Shown here: positions 54,617 through 63,912 of the stretch, one piece after another
Layout: each line of letters begins with the position of its first letter
How positions within the stretch are numbered: the stretch's first letter is position 1
Assembly (NCBI RefSeq): GCF_000374005.1
Contig: NZ_KB893136.1
Coordinates: 62,001-126,000, forward strand
Direction of reading: 5' to 3'
DNA length: 64,000 nucleotides
DNA from: Kiloniella laminariae DSM 19542
Lineage (GTDB): Bacteria; Pseudomonadota; Alphaproteobacteria; Kiloniellales; Kiloniellaceae
The notes under the pieces: model-generated
What the model saw: only the letters and a program-made list of their open reading frames with translations
Databases searched by the model: none
Told to the model about the DNA's origin: nothing
Position numbers and translations under genes: made by a program

Positions 54617-56907
54617 GCCCGTACCACCATGGCTTCGGCTTTTTCTGCCAAGCGATAGAGCTGGTCACGCCCTGCCAGATAGGGAGCGGGCCATTGCAGA
54701 CTTTTCTCGCCCAGGCTCGCCCCGGCATGCAGGGTCCAGTAAGGATCAGCCAGATGAGGACGTGCCATACACACCAGATCTGCACGCCCGGCCATCAGGA
54801 TTGAATTGACATGATCTGGCTCGTAAATATTGCCCACCGCCATGGTCGCAATTCCCAACTCGTTGCGAATACGATCGGCAAAGGGCGTCTGGAACATACG
54901 TCCATAAACCGGCTTTGCCTCTTTCGAAGTCTGCCCGGCAGAAACATCAATAATGTCAACGCCGGCTTCGTGGAACAGACGGGCGATTTCCACAGCATCG
55001 TCCTGTGTGATGCCAACATCATCAACCCAATCCACAGCGGAGATACGAACAGACATCGGTTTATCGGCAGGCCAGACCGCCCGCATTGCCATGAAGACTT
55101 CCAAAGGATAACGCATCCGGTTTTCAAGGCTGCCACCATATTCATCCTCACGGATATTAGACAGCGGCGATATGAAAGAAGATATCAGGTACCCATGCGC
55201 GGCATGAAGTTCAATCATATCAAAACCGGAACGCGCTGCCATTTTAGTGGCATTCACAAACTGATCTCGCACCTCTGTCATATCTTCACGGTCCATTGCT
55301 TTTGGAACGGCATTATTTACTGACCAAGGTATGGCTGAAGCTGAAAGCAATGACCAGTTCCCCTCGGCCAGCGGGGCATCCATCTCCTCCCAACCGAGTT
55401 GCGTTGAGCCCTTGCGCCCCGCATGGCCAATCTGGCAGCAGATTTTTGCTTCCGTTTCCCTGTGGACAAAATCCACAAGCTTCTTCCAGCCCGCTTCCTG
55501 TTCCGGGCTGTACAAGCCCGGGCAGCCTGGCGTGATCCTGGCATCGGCGCTGACACAGGTCATCTCGACATAGACCAGTCCGGCACCTCCCTTGGCCCGC
55601 TCGGCATAATGAACAAAATGCCAGTCCCCAGGCACACCATCGACAGCTTTATATTGGGCCATAGGTGAAACCACGATCCGGTTTTTCACTTCAAGATTCC
55701 CGATCTTGAATGGCGTAAACATCGGTGCCTTGCCAGAACCCGGGGGTTGTCCCGCCTGGATCTGGAACCAGTCTTCAGCAGATTCCAGCCACTCCTTGTC
55801 GCGAACCCGGAGGTTTTCATGACTGATCCGTTGTGATCTTGTCAGCAGAGCATAGTTGAACTGCACCGGATCAAAATCGACATAGCGTTCCACATTTTCG
55901 AACCATTCAAGCGAGTTTCTTGCAGCAGATTGTAATCGCAGGACTTCAACGCGGCGTTCTTCCTGATAGCGCTCAAAAGCCGTCTCCATCGAGGTTTCAT
56001 GATCAAGATAATTCGCCAGAGAGATCGCACTGTCGAAAGCAAGGCGCGTGCCCGAACCTATGGAAAAATGTCCGGTTGCCGCAGCATCCCCCATCAACAC
56101 CACATTGTCATGGTGCCATTTCTCACAGATAACCCTTGGGAAATTCATCCAGACAGCAGAACCGCGAAGATGATCGGCATTGGAGATCAGGGCATTACCG
56201 TCAAGGTATTTGGCAAAGACCCTCTCGCAAGTCGCGATGGTTTCTTCCTTGGACATATCGGCAAAGCCAAAATTGTTCCAGGTTTCATCCGTGCATTCAA
56301 CAATCACCGTCGCGGTATTGTCGTCGAATTGATAGGCGTGTACCCAGACCCAGCCATGCTCGGTCTCTTCAAAGATAAAGGTAAAGGCGTCATTGAATTT
56401 CTGATGGGTGCCGAGCCAGATAAACTTGCACAGCCGGACATCAACATCGGGCTGGAACTGCTCTTTGTATTCATTGCGCACAGCCGAATTGATACCGTCA
56501 GCGGCGACAACCAGATCAAATTCTTTTTTATAGTCCTCGACCGGACCGAACAGGGTTGCGAAGCGTAGATCCACGCCCAACTCGCGAGCTCGGGCCTGAA
56601 GAATAATCAGCATCTGCTTGCGGCTGATCCCGGCAAAACCGTGCCCACCGGAAACGGTGCGCGTGCCCTTGTGATGCACGGCGATATCATCCCAATAGGC
56701 AAAGTTCTCACGGATCTGCTCGGCGCTCTCAGGATCGTTTTCGAGCATATTACCCAAAGCATCATCTGACAGAACCACGCCCCAGCCGAAGGTGTCCTCG
56801 GCGTTGTTACGCTCAATCACCACAACTTCATGCGTGGGATCCTTGAGCTTCATGCTGATGGCAAAGTAGAGCCCGGCTGGACCGCCCCCAAGACAGACAA
56901 TCTTCAT
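54613..56907 (-). CDS. 2-aminobenzoyl-CoA monooxygenase/reductase (bifunctional flavoprotein)
   Basis: A 764-residue fusion of two flavoenzymes. Residues 1-395 are an FAD-dependent aromatic hydroxylase (GGGPAG at 8-13; [18 protein letters not shown] for FAD). Residues from about 396 are an Old Yellow Enzyme-type FMN reductase ([49 protein letters not shown]). This architecture is known for the Azoarcus evansii enzyme, which hydroxylates and then reduces the ring; databases also call it salicylyl-CoA 5-hydroxylase/oxidoreductase. GGGAGGA precedes the ATG. First gene of the minus-strand operon. Confidence 0.92.
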   Translation of the reverse strand: MKIVCLGGGPAGLYFAISMKLKDPTHEVVVIERNNAEDTFGWGVVLSDDALGNMLENDPESAEQIRENFAYWDDIAVHHKGTRTVSGGHGFAGISRKQMLIILQARARELGVDLRFATLFGPVEDYKKEFDLVVAADGINSAVRNEYKEQFQPDVDVRLCKFIWLGTHQKFNDAFTFIFEETEHGWVWVHAYQFDDNTATVIVECTDETWNNFGFADMSKEETIATCERVFAKYLDGNALISNADHLRGSAVWMNFPRVICEKWHHDNVVLMGDAAATGHFSIGSGTRLAFDSAISLANYLDHETSMETAFERYQEERRVEVLRLQSAARNSLEWFENVERYVDFDPVQFNYALLTRSQRISHENLRVRDKEWLESAEDWFQIQAGQPPGSGKAPMFTPFKIGNLEVKNRIVVSPMAQYKAVDGVPGDWHFVHYAERAKGGAGLVYVEMTCVSADARITPGCPGLYSPEQEAGWKKLVDFVHRETEAKICCQIGHAGRKGSTQLGWEEMDAPLAEGNWSLLSASAIPWSVNNAVPKAMDREDMTEVRDQFVNATKMAARSGFDMIELHAAHGYLISSFISPLSNIREDEYGGSLENRMRYPLEVFMAMRAVWPADKPMSVRISAVDWVDDVGITQDDAVEIARLFHEAGVDIIDVSAGQTSKEAKPVYGRMFQTPFADRIRNELGIATMAVGNIYEPDHVNSILMAGRADLVCMARPHLADPYWTLHAGASLGEKSLQWPAPYLAGRDQLYRLAEKAEAMVVRA

Positions 56908-57018
56908 TTGCGCGTCCTCCCGCAGAATACATACCTGAATACAAGTCAGAATTTTTGGTTATTCTTTTACTGACTGTTTTATTGCTTGTTACCCAATCAT
57001 AGACCCAAGTGAATTTTT

Positions 57019-57058
57019 ATTTCAAGCATAAAATATTTAAGCTTGAAATGTTTTATGC
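57019..57058. promoter_or_regulatory. Interleaved inverted repeats, likely operator of the divergent anthranilate operons
   Basis: ATTTCAAGC (57019-57027) and GCTTGAAAT (57041-57049) are a perfect 9-bp pair; GCATAAAA (57026-57033) and TTTTATGC (57051-57058) are a perfect 8-bp pair interleaved with it. The site overlaps the probable -35 of the plus-strand operon and lies 112 bp upstream of the monooxygenase start, a position fit for a MarR repressor of both sides. Confidence 0.6.
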
Positions 57059-57070
57059 TGGCGCTATCCT
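57043..57070 (+). promoter_or_regulatory. Probable promoter of the plus-strand anthranilate operon
   Basis: TTGAAA (57043-57048) and TATCCT (57065-57070), spaced 16 bp, about 100 bp before the dehydrogenase start. The -35 lies inside the inverted repeat. Confidence 0.45.
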
Positions 57071-57167
57071 CAAAAGAAAAACTTTCAGGGTATGCCTGCA
57101 AAGCAGGTTAGTCAGAAGACAGGTACAATAGTATTTTGCGATGATACTTATCGAGAGGCGATTAATA

Positions 57168-58313
57168 ATGAATGACGGCACTGTCATCGGTGTAATTGGC
57201 GCAGGAGCCATGGGGCGGGGAATTGCCCAGATCATGGCGACTGGCGGTTACAGGGTCGTGCTGGTCGATACCAATGAGGCCGCACTTGAGACGGCCCGAC
57301 AAGCCATTGCCGCGACCCTGGACAAGGCCATCGCCCGCAATCTGATGACGCCTGAAGATAAAACCGCTGTTCTCGCCCGGATCACGCCTGAACTCACGCT
57401 GGAGAGTCTGGCGTCTGCGGATCTGGTGATCGAAGCCATCGTCGAACAGCTGGAGGTCAAGGCCGGGCTGTTTGCCAGACTGGAGGCCATCTGCCGCAGC
57501 GATACCCTCTTTTGCACCAACACCTCTTCGCTGTCGGTTACAAAAATCGCCGCCGGGCTGCTTCATAAGTCCCGGCTTGTCGGCATGCATTTTTTTAACC
57601 CGCCACATATCATGAAACTGGTCGAGGTGATCGAAACGCCTGAAACTCCGGAAGCGGTCATCACGAGGGTTATGCAGCTCGCCCGGAAAATCGGCAAACA
57701 GCCGATCCGGGCCAAGGACCGTCCGGGTTTTGTCGTCAACCGCTGCGCCCGCCCCTATTACGGCGAGGCACTCTGTATTCTGGAAGAAGGTAATTTCACC
57801 GCAGCCCAGATAGATACCGCCCTGCACAGCGCGGGCTATCGCCTTGGCCCCTTCGAGCTGATTGATCTGGTCGGGGCTGACATCAACTATGCCGCCACGC
57901 TGAGCGTATGGGAAGCGCTGGAACGCCACCCGCGCTATCAGCCCTTTGACCGTCTGAAACAGCAGGTTGATGCAGGCAAGTTCGGTCAGAAATCCGGCGA
58001 AGGCTTCACCCTGCCCAAGGCCTCGGTTACAGAACTTTCCCCCGAAGCCGCCGCCAGCATTGTCGCGCGGATCGAGGCCACCCTGATCAACGAGGCCCAT
58101 TTTGTCGAGGCCGAGAGCACGGCATCGCGAGCGGATATTGACCAGGCGCTGCTGTTGGGGTTGAATTTCCCCCGCGGTCCTTTTGCCATGGCAACAGGTG
58201 ACAAACGCAGCGCCACGATTGCCCTCCTTGAAAAGCTGCACCACTCAGCGCCTGACCATTTAAAAGAGCGCTATACCATCGCCCCAAACCTTACAGGTAG
58301 CCATCATGACTGA
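57168..58313 (+). CDS. 3-hydroxyacyl-CoA dehydrogenase
   Basis: A 381-residue NAD enzyme oxidising 3-hydroxyacyl-CoA to the 3-keto compound. The Rossmann motif VIGVIGAGAMGRGIAQ opens the protein; NTSSLSVT, MHFFNPPHIMKLVEVI and RPGFVVNR are standard. It has two C-terminal 3HCDH domains (roughly residues 185-280 and 300-370), like PaaH-type enzymes, rather than the single one of short HADs. The start at 57168 follows GAGGCG. The next gene overlaps by 8 bp. It supplies the NAD domain missing from the FadB-like protein at the operon end. Confidence 0.93.
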   Translation: MNDGTVIGVIGAGAMGRGIAQIMATGGYRVVLVDTNEAALETARQAIAATLDKAIARNLMTPEDKTAVLARITPELTLESLASADLVIEAIVEQLEVKAGLFARLEAICRSDTLFCTNTSSLSVTKIAAGLLHKSRLVGMHFFNPPHIMKLVEVIETPETPEAVITRVMQLARKIGKQPIRAKDRPGFVVNRCARPYYGEALCILEEGNFTAAQIDTALHSAGYRLGPFELIDLVGADINYAATLSVWEALERHPRYQPFDRLKQQVDAGKFGQKSGEGFTLPKASVTELSPEAAASIVARIEATLINEAHFVEAESTASRADIDQALLLGLNFPRGPFAMATGDKRSATIALLEKLHHSAPDHLKERYTIAPNLTGSHHD

Positions 58314-59508
58314 ACTCAAGCAGGTTTTCATTTGTCAGGGCAAACGCACCCCGATCGGTAGATACGGCGGCGCCCTCAGCAGCCAGCGCCCAGATGATCT
58401 TGCCGCCGGGGTAATCAACGCCCTGCTTGAGGGAACAGACGACCTTCCAGTTGATGAAGTTGTCTTCGGTTGCGCCAATCAGGCCGGGGAAGACAACCGC
58501 AATGTTGCCCGAATGGCCGTACTGCTTTCCCGCCTGCCCGAAACGGTCCCTGCCCTGACGGTCAACCGGCTCTGTGCCTCTGGCCTTGATGCGGTGATCT
58601 CTGCTGCCCGGACCATCCAGTGTGGCGCAGCCGAGATAATTATCGCCGGGGGCGTCGAAAGCATGTCCCGCGCGCCCTTTGTCATGTCCAAATCCGAAAC
58701 CGCCTTTGGTCGCGCCCCGGAAATCTTTGACAGCACCATTGGCTGGCGCTTTGTCCACAAGGCCATTGCCAGCGAATACGGCATCGACAGCATGCCAGAA
58801 ACCGCTGAAAACGTGGCCGAAGCCTATGGTATTACCCGCACCGATCAGGATGCCTTTGCCCTGCGCAGCCAGCAACGCACGACTCGCGCCCAGACGGAAG
58901 GTTATTTCGAGGCGGAGATCAGCCCGGTTTCCATCAAACAGCGCAAGGGACCCGATCTGATCGTCAGCCGCGATGAACATCCGCGCGAAACCAGCCTCGA
59001 CAAACTCGCCAGCCTGCCCACACCCTTTCGCTCTCCCGGTACGGTCACGGCGGGGAATGCCAGCGGTGTCAATGATGGAGCCTGTGCCCTGTTGCTGGCC
59101 TCTGAATCAGCGGTCAAGACCCACAATCTGATGCCGCTGGCCCGCTTTACTGCCGCAACATCTGCAGGTGTCGCGCCCCGTCTGATGGGCCTTGGCCCCA
59201 TTGCTGCGCTGGAAAGGCTCACGGCCCTGACCGGGCAGACAGCCACGTCCTTTGACCACATCGAACTGAACGAGGCTTTTGCCGCCCAGGCCCTTGCCTG
59301 TCTGCGGGCCTGGAAGCTGGCTGATGATGCAGCGACAGTTAATCCGAACGGCGGAGCCATCGCCTTGGGGCACCCTCTTGGCATGACCGGGGCACGACTG
59401 GTTCTGTCCGCCAGCCGCGCCCTATCCGAAGGGAACGCCAGGACAGCCTTAGCAAGCCTTTGCGTCGGTGTTGGCCAGGGTGTCGCCCTTGCCCTTGCCA
59501 GAGTTTGA
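58306..59508 (+). CDS. Acetyl-CoA acyltransferase, 3-oxoadipyl-CoA thiolase type
   Basis: A 400-residue thiolase that cleaves a 3-ketoacyl-CoA with CoA. Active-site residues are Cys90 in [10 protein letters not shown], His in [16 protein letters not shown] and the second Cys in [13 protein letters not shown]. The sequence [25 protein letters not shown] and [11 protein letters not shown] follows the PcaF/PaaJ subfamily, which takes dicarboxylic 3-oxoacyl-CoAs. A dicarboxylic product is just what ring opening of an aromatic CoA ester would give. Confidence 0.92.
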   Translation: MTELKQVFICQGKRTPIGRYGGALSSQRPDDLAAGVINALLEGTDDLPVDEVVFGCANQAGEDNRNVARMAVLLSRLPETVPALTVNRLCASGLDAVISAARTIQCGAAEIIIAGGVESMSRAPFVMSKSETAFGRAPEIFDSTIGWRFVHKAIASEYGIDSMPETAENVAEAYGITRTDQDAFALRSQQRTTRAQTEGYFEAEISPVSIKQRKGPDLIVSRDEHPRETSLDKLASLPTPFRSPGTVTAGNASGVNDGACALLLASESAVKTHNLMPLARFTAATSAGVAPRLMGLGPIAALERLTALTGQTATSFDHIELNEAFAAQALACLRAWKLADDAATVNPNGGAIALGHPLGMTGARLVLSASRALSEGNARTALASLCVGVGQGVALALARV

Positions 59509-59554
59509 CCCAAACAACCAAAATAGCACAAACCAGATCAGGGAAACCCAAACA

Positions 59555-60760
59555 ATGACACCGGAAGAAGCCCGAAAGAAACCCGAAGCGCTAAAATGGG
59601 AAGACCCGTTCCTGCTCGAGGATCAGCTGGAAGAAGAAGAGCGCATGATCCGCGACAGCGCCGCCGCCTATTGCGCCGACAAGCTGGCTCCCCTGGTTAT
59701 CGAAGCCAACAGACACGAAAAGTTTGACCGGGAAATCATGTCTGAAATGGGTGAGCTGGGGCTGCTGGGGTCAACTATTCCCGAAGAGTACGGCGGGGTT
59801 GGTACGAACTATGTTTCTTATGGTCTGGTTGCCCGCGAGGTCGAGCGGATCGACAGCGGCTATCGCTCCGCCATGTCGGTTCAGTCCAGTCTGGTTATTC
59901 ATCCGATCTTTGCCTATGGCACCGAAGAACAACGTCTGAAGTATCTGCCCAAACTGACCGCCGGGGAATGGGTCGGCTGTTTTGGCCTGACCGAGCCGGA
60001 TCATGGATCTGATCCCGGTTCGATGATCACCCGGGCCAAGGCTGTGGATGGTGGCTATCTGATATCCGGGGCAAAAAACTGGATTACCAACTCACCCATT
60101 GCCGATGTTTTTGTCATCTGGGCCAAGTCAGACAAACACGACGGCAAGATCAAGGGATTCATTCTGGAAAAGGGCATGCAGGGACTGGCCGCGCCAAAGA
60201 TCGAAGGCAAGTTTTCGTTGCGCGCCTCGATCACCGGAATGATCCAGATGGACGAGGTTTTTGTCCCCGAAGAAAATCTGCTGCCCCACGTGCAAGGACT
60301 AGCTGGGCCTTTCGGTTGTCTCAACCGTGCAAGATATGGCATCGCCTGGGGCGCCATGGGTGCGGCAGAGGCCTGCTGGCATGCCGCCCGTAGCTATACC
60401 CTTGACCGCAAACAGTTTGGACGGCCGCTGGCCCAAACCCAGCTGGTGCAGAAAAAACTGGCGGACATGCAGACCGAAATCAGTCTCGGCCTGCAGGGGG
60501 CACTCAGGCTCGGGCGGCTGTTCGACCGCAATGTCGCCCCGGCGGAACTGATCAGCCTGATGAAGCGCAACAACTGTGGCAAGGCGCTGGACATTGCCCG
60601 GGTATCCCGCGACATGCATGGGGGCAACGGAGTGTCCGATGAATATGGAGTAATCCGCCACGTCATGAACCTTGAAGCGGTCAACACCTATGAGGGCACA
60701 CACGATATCCACGCCCTGATCCTTGGTCGGGCCCAGACAGGACTGCAGGCGTTTCAATGA
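59555..60760 (+). CDS. gcdH: Glutaryl-CoA dehydrogenase
   Basis: A 401-residue acyl-CoA dehydrogenase that oxidatively decarboxylates glutaryl-CoA to crotonyl-CoA. Subfamily marks are the N-terminal [20 protein letters not shown], the FAD motif [14 protein letters not shown], the [20 protein letters not shown] catalytic Glu region and the C-terminal [19 protein letters not shown]. The start at 59555 follows AGGGA; the frame extends 87 bp upstream into the thiolase gene and is disregarded. Its presence points to glutaryl-CoA as an intermediate of this pathway. It overlaps the hydrolase frame at its stop. Confidence 0.93.
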   Translation: MTPEEARKKPEALKWEDPFLLEDQLEEEERMIRDSAAAYCADKLAPLVIEANRHEKFDREIMSEMGELGLLGSTIPEEYGGVGTNYVSYGLVAREVERIDSGYRSAMSVQSSLVIHPIFAYGTEEQRLKYLPKLTAGEWVGCFGLTEPDHGSDPGSMITRAKAVDGGYLISGAKNWITNSPIADVFVIWAKSDKHDGKIKGFILEKGMQGLAAPKIEGKFSLRASITGMIQMDEVFVPEENLLPHVQGLAGPFGCLNRARYGIAWGAMGAAEACWHAARSYTLDRKQFGRPLAQTQLVQKKLADMQTEISLGLQGALRLGRLFDRNVAPAELISLMKRNNCGKALDIARVSRDMHGGNGVSDEYGVIRHVMNLEAVNTYEGTHDIHALILGRAQTGLQAFQ

Positions 60761-60774
60761 AAAGAGATCTGCCG

Positions 60775-61611
60775 ATGATTACCGACTGGAATGATGCCTA
60801 TGACAACGCCGGGCATATCGACGGGGCCAGAGAGTATCCGCCGCGCTGGAATGCCCTGGCCCTGTCATTCCGGGAGGAAATGAGCGCAGCGGGCCGAGCA
60901 GAGCTAGATCTGGCTTATGGGACAGGCCCGCGCAACAAACTGGATCTCTTTTTGCCTGCCCCCTCGACAGCCTCATCAGACCCAAAAGGATTGGCTGTCT
61001 TTGTTCATGGTGGCTTCTGGAAAGCCTTTGACAAATCGACCTGGTCTCATCTTGCCAGAGGCGCGGTTGAACAGGGTTGGGCGATTTGCTTGCCCAGTTA
61101 CAGTCTCGCCCCGGAAGCACGAATTTCGACCATGACCGGGGAAATTGCCGCAGCGATCAGCTTCGCCGCCCTGCGTATATCCGGACCTATTCACCTGTCC
61201 GGGCATTCTGCTGGCGGGCATCTGGTATCACGCATGGTCTGTGCAGACAGCCCGCTGCCGCCCGCGATCAGGCAACGACTGGGGCATGTGCTGTCGATCA
61301 GTGGTCTGCATGACCTGCGCCCGCTGTTGCATACCGAAATGAACAAGATCTTGCAACTGGACGCCACAGAGGCACAAAACGAAAGTGCTGCCCTGCACCA
61401 GCCAGCCGGGAATTGCCCGATCAGCTGCTGGGTCGGTGCAGACGAGCGCCCGGCTTTCCTCTTGCAAAATGACCTGCTCGCCACCGTCTGGGCAGGGCTG
61501 GGTGCCGAAACCGAAATCAGGCATCAGTCCGAAAAACACCATTTTGATGTTATCAACGATCTGGCAAATCCGGACTCAGCCCTGACCAATTGTCTGCTGC
61601 AACAGAAGTAA
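60775..61611 (+). CDS. Alpha/beta hydrolase, arylformamidase-like
   Basis: A 278-residue esterase-type hydrolase. The oxyanion motif FVHGGFWKAFDKS and the nucleophile elbow LSGHSAGGHLV are clear, and the late Asp and His are likely from ADERPAF and SEKHHFDV. The sequence resembles the alpha/beta-hydrolase N-formylkynurenine formamidases; in an anthranilate locus, deformylation of N-formylkynurenine or N-formylanthranilate is a reasonable guess. The start may be 60757, with ATGA at the gcdH stop, or 60775, which has the better site AAAGAGATC upstream. Confidence 0.8.
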   Translation: MITDWNDAYDNAGHIDGAREYPPRWNALALSFREEMSAAGRAELDLAYGTGPRNKLDLFLPAPSTASSDPKGLAVFVHGGFWKAFDKSTWSHLARGAVEQGWAICLPSYSLAPEARISTMTGEIAAAISFAALRISGPIHLSGHSAGGHLVSRMVCADSPLPPAIRQRLGHVLSISGLHDLRPLLHTEMNKILQLDATEAQNESAALHQPAGNCPISCWVGADERPAFLLQNDLLATVWAGLGAETEIRHQSEKHHFDVINDLANPDSALTNCLLQQK

Positions 61612-61623
61612 AGGGACCTGCCC

Positions 61624-62877
61624 ATGAAGTCTGCGTCCGATCCTATCGACGGTCTGGTGTCGCTTGTACGTGAAGGCAAGATCGCCCTTGTGACCATCGA
61701 CAATCCCCCGGTGAATGCCACAAGCCACGCCGTGCGCAGCGGATTGGTCGCTGCCGCAGAGGAAATTGACCGCGATCCCGCCATTCAGGCCGTGGTTCTG
61801 ATCTGTGCAGGCCGGACCTTTATCGCCGGGGCTGATATTACAGAGTTCAACAAACCCCCTGTCGAGCCGATTTTATCCGATGTAATCCCCCGGCTGGAAC
61901 AGTCTAGTAAAGTCTGGATTGCCGCGATCCATGGCACCGCCCTGGGCGGCGGGCTGGAAGTTGCCCTGGGCTGTCATTACCGTCTGGCTGTCGCCACGGC
62001 AAAATTTGGCTTTCCCGAGGTTAATCTGGGCCTGATTCCCGGCGCAGGTGGCACCGTGCGTCTACCCCGCCTGATTGCCACCCGCCCGGCCATGGAGATG
62101 ATTTCGACTGGGAAGATTATCAACGCAGAAGACGCACTGGCATGGGGACTACTTGACAAGATCATTCCCGATGAACCTGAAATAACTCTGCGGGAGCAGG
62201 CCCTGGCCTTTGCCAAGGCGCTATTGAAAAAAAACTTGCCCTTGCCCCTGTCACAGCGCCCGGCGTCTGCCCCGCTTGCCGCTGGCGATCTGGAAAGCCT
62301 GAAAAGACAAATCACGGAGAAAAAAGCGGGACAGCTTGCCCCAGTCGAAGCCCTTGCCGCAGTACAGGAGGCAACTACACTCTCTGCAGCAGAGGCCTTG
62401 CTGAGCGAAAGGGAACGCTTTAACAGATTGAAACAGGGCGAGCAGTCCAAAGCCCTGCGCTATATCTTCTTTGCTGAAAAAGCGTTGTTTAAACAGCTGA
62501 AACCCACAGGCATTTCGGATCTGAGCGAGGGTAATTCTTTCCTGCACGATGGTCTTTTAGGACAGCGTTTGATGGCCGCCTATAACCGGGAACTCCGGTC
62601 AATAAAAGATGATATTCCCGAGTTTGCAAACCCGAGCCAATCCGAGCAAAAGGATTTTGGCCTGCTGGCTGACCTCATGGTCAGAGAGGCAACTGATACA
62701 ACCGACGAGACACGGCAAATGATCATTACACGGCTGCTTCTTACCCTGCAAAGTGAGGGGCAGAAACTGGTCACAGAAACCCCTGATCTTACAAACGAGA
62801 GTATCGACGCCGTTCTGGTCAGCTGTTTTGCCTTCCCGCGCTGGCGTGGTGGGCCAATGTACCTGCAGCAAAAATAG
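61624..62877 (+). CDS. FadB-like enoyl-CoA hydratase lacking the NAD-binding domain
   Basis: A 417-residue protein. Residues about 10-195 are a crotonase: AGRTFIAGADITEF and GFPEVNLGLIPGAGGTVRLP hold oxyanion and catalytic Glu. Residues about 195-290 are the helical linker of FadB-type enzymes (EALLSERERFNRL, then LRYIFFAEKALFK). The Rossmann NAD domain and the first 3HCDH domain expected next are absent, and the protein goes straight to the last 3HCDH domain (FGLLADLMVREA, then CFAFPRWRGGPMYL). Full-length FadB is about 715 residues. The frame is intact, so this is a domain deletion, not a frameshift. Confidence 0.9.
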   Translation: MKSASDPIDGLVSLVREGKIALVTIDNPPVNATSHAVRSGLVAAAEEIDRDPAIQAVVLICAGRTFIAGADITEFNKPPVEPILSDVIPRLEQSSKVWIAAIHGTALGGGLEVALGCHYRLAVATAKFGFPEVNLGLIPGAGGTVRLPRLIATRPAMEMISTGKIINAEDALAWGLLDKIIPDEPEITLREQALAFAKALLKKNLPLPLSQRPASAPLAAGDLESLKRQITEKKAGQLAPVEALAAVQEATTLSAAEALLSERERFNRLKQGEQSKALRYIFFAEKALFKQLKPTGISDLSEGNSFLHDGLLGQRLMAAYNRELRSIKDDIPEFANPSQSEQKDFGLLADLMVREATDTTDETRQMIITRLLLTLQSEGQKLVTETPDLTNESIDAVLVSCFAFPRWRGGPMYLQQK

Positions 62878-62926
62878 AGGCTTCACCTCCCCCTTTTCAC
62901 CCTGCTATAAAATCAGAAAAGCAAAC

Positions 62927-62949
62927 AGGAGAAGCCAAAGACTTCTCCT
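62927..62949. terminator. Terminator between the converging FadB-like and RAM genes
   Basis: An 8-bp perfect stem AGGAGAAG/CTTCTCCT with a 7-nt loop, 50 bp after the FadB-like stop; T-rich sequence lies on the minus-strand side. Confidence 0.65.
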
Positions 62950-62991
62950 TCAGAACAGCATGTTTGTATAATTAAGGTGTCGCTTCTGACT

Positions 62992-63237
62992 TTACCCGGA
63001 AAAAGCTTTAAACCCGACAATCGAATAGGTATCGCGGATACCCGGAATGGTCTGGACTTCGCTGGTGATAAAACGCCCGACATCGATTTCGGAATCAAGG
63101 TGGAACACCAGCATCAGATCGTACTCGCCGGAAATCGAATAGGTCGCAGGCGGCGGATCAACCCGGTCGGCAATATCAGCGGCAACGTCATAAACCTTGC
63201 CCAGTTCACACTTAACCATCACGAATGTCGTATTCAT
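62992..63237 (-). CDS. Stand-alone AsnC/Lrp ligand-binding (RAM) domain protein
   Basis: An 81-residue protein that is only the RAM domain of Lrp/AsnC regulators, without DNA-binding helices: VMVKCELGKVYDVAADIADR, SISGEYDLMLVFHLDS and DTYSIVGFKAF. Such small proteins form oligomers that bind amino acids and may modulate full-length regulators by co-assembly. The start at 63237 has only a weak ribosome site. It converges with the anthranilate operon and has its own transcription. Confidence 0.88.
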   Translation of the reverse strand: MNTTFVMVKCELGKVYDVAADIADRVDPPPATYSISGEYDLMLVFHLDSEIDVGRFITSEVQTIPGIRDTYSIVGFKAFSG

Positions 63238-63446
63238 TGTTTTCCAACCAGAATGTCATTGTCTTTACAAGGGAGTATAACCGCAAATAGGCAAGATTTT
63301 CCAGTACTTTATAAAACATCATTCATTTAATATGCACTGACCATAGTCAAATTTTACACCCTTGTAAAAAGATGACATCAGCTTAAAATCGCGCGACTCA
63401 TCATAATAAATAGCTAGATGATATTTGATAAAAATGCCAACAACTC
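63238..63446. other. AT-rich gap without a gene
   Basis: About 210 bp, AT-rich, containing the likely promoter of the RAM gene on the minus strand. I see no coding frame or RNA gene. Confidence 0.5.
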
Positions 63447-63620
63447 ATGGGCTTCGAATTCAGAGTTACCAAAGAAAATAAAGAGTTAATTATGTCAGCC
63501 TTCTCAATTTTAATCTCGGATAATGAAAAGATCAAATTTGGTGAGCCCTGTGCTTTGGGAACAATTAGAATTGGTGAGTTCTTGACCTGCTCCCCTGAAA
63601 TGTTCCCGATTTTAAGTTAG
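63447..63620 (+). pseudogene. Small gene truncated by the IS element
   Basis: A frame beginning MGFEFRVTKENKELIMSAF, then SILISDNEKIKFGEPCALG and TIRIGEF, up to the IS left end near 63583; the last dozen codons before the stop at 63620 come from the IS. The protein family is not recognised. The gene seems to have been cut about 45 residues in; the rest would lie beyond the IS, outside the window. Confidence 0.55.
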
Positions 63621-63645
63621 TCTTTTCCACAGAAGGAGAGATTAA

Positions 63646-63912
63646 ATGAAGAAATCCCGTTTCAGCGAAGAGCAGATTATCGGTATTTTGAAAACACACT
63701 AGGCTGGTATATCAGCCCGAGAGCTTTGCAGGAAGCACGGCATAAGCGATGCCACATTTTACAACTGGCGTTCAAAATATGGCGGGCTTGAAGTATCAGA
63801 AGCCAAGCGTTTGAAGTCCCTTGAAGCAGAGAATCAGAAGCTTAAGAAGTTACTGGCAGAACAAATGCTTGATGTTGCTACCTTGAAAGAAATGCTTGGA
63901 AAAAACTTCTAA
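63646..63912 (+). pseudogene. IS3-family orfA with an internal amber codon
   Basis: OrfA of an IS3-type transposase (HTH_Tnp_1): MKKSRFSEEQIIGILKTH, then TAG at 63700-63702, then AGISARELCRKHGISDATFY and a leucine-zipper-like C-terminus (LEAENQKLKKLLAEQM). GGAGAG lies before the ATG. In relatives the stop position is usually Glu or Gln, so one base change explains it. The slippery heptamer A AAA AAC at 63900-63906 precedes the stop. Confidence 0.8.

Noticed and set aside
57162-58244. 360-codon frame opposite the 3-hydroxyacyl-CoA dehydrogenase
   Set aside because: Antisense shadow in a GC-rich gene with strong codon bias; low-complexity Gly/Arg-rich product.
59468-59554. Longer N-terminus for GcdH
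   Set aside because: The 29 extra codons overlap the thiolase gene and do not match the family; a ribosome site sits before 59555.
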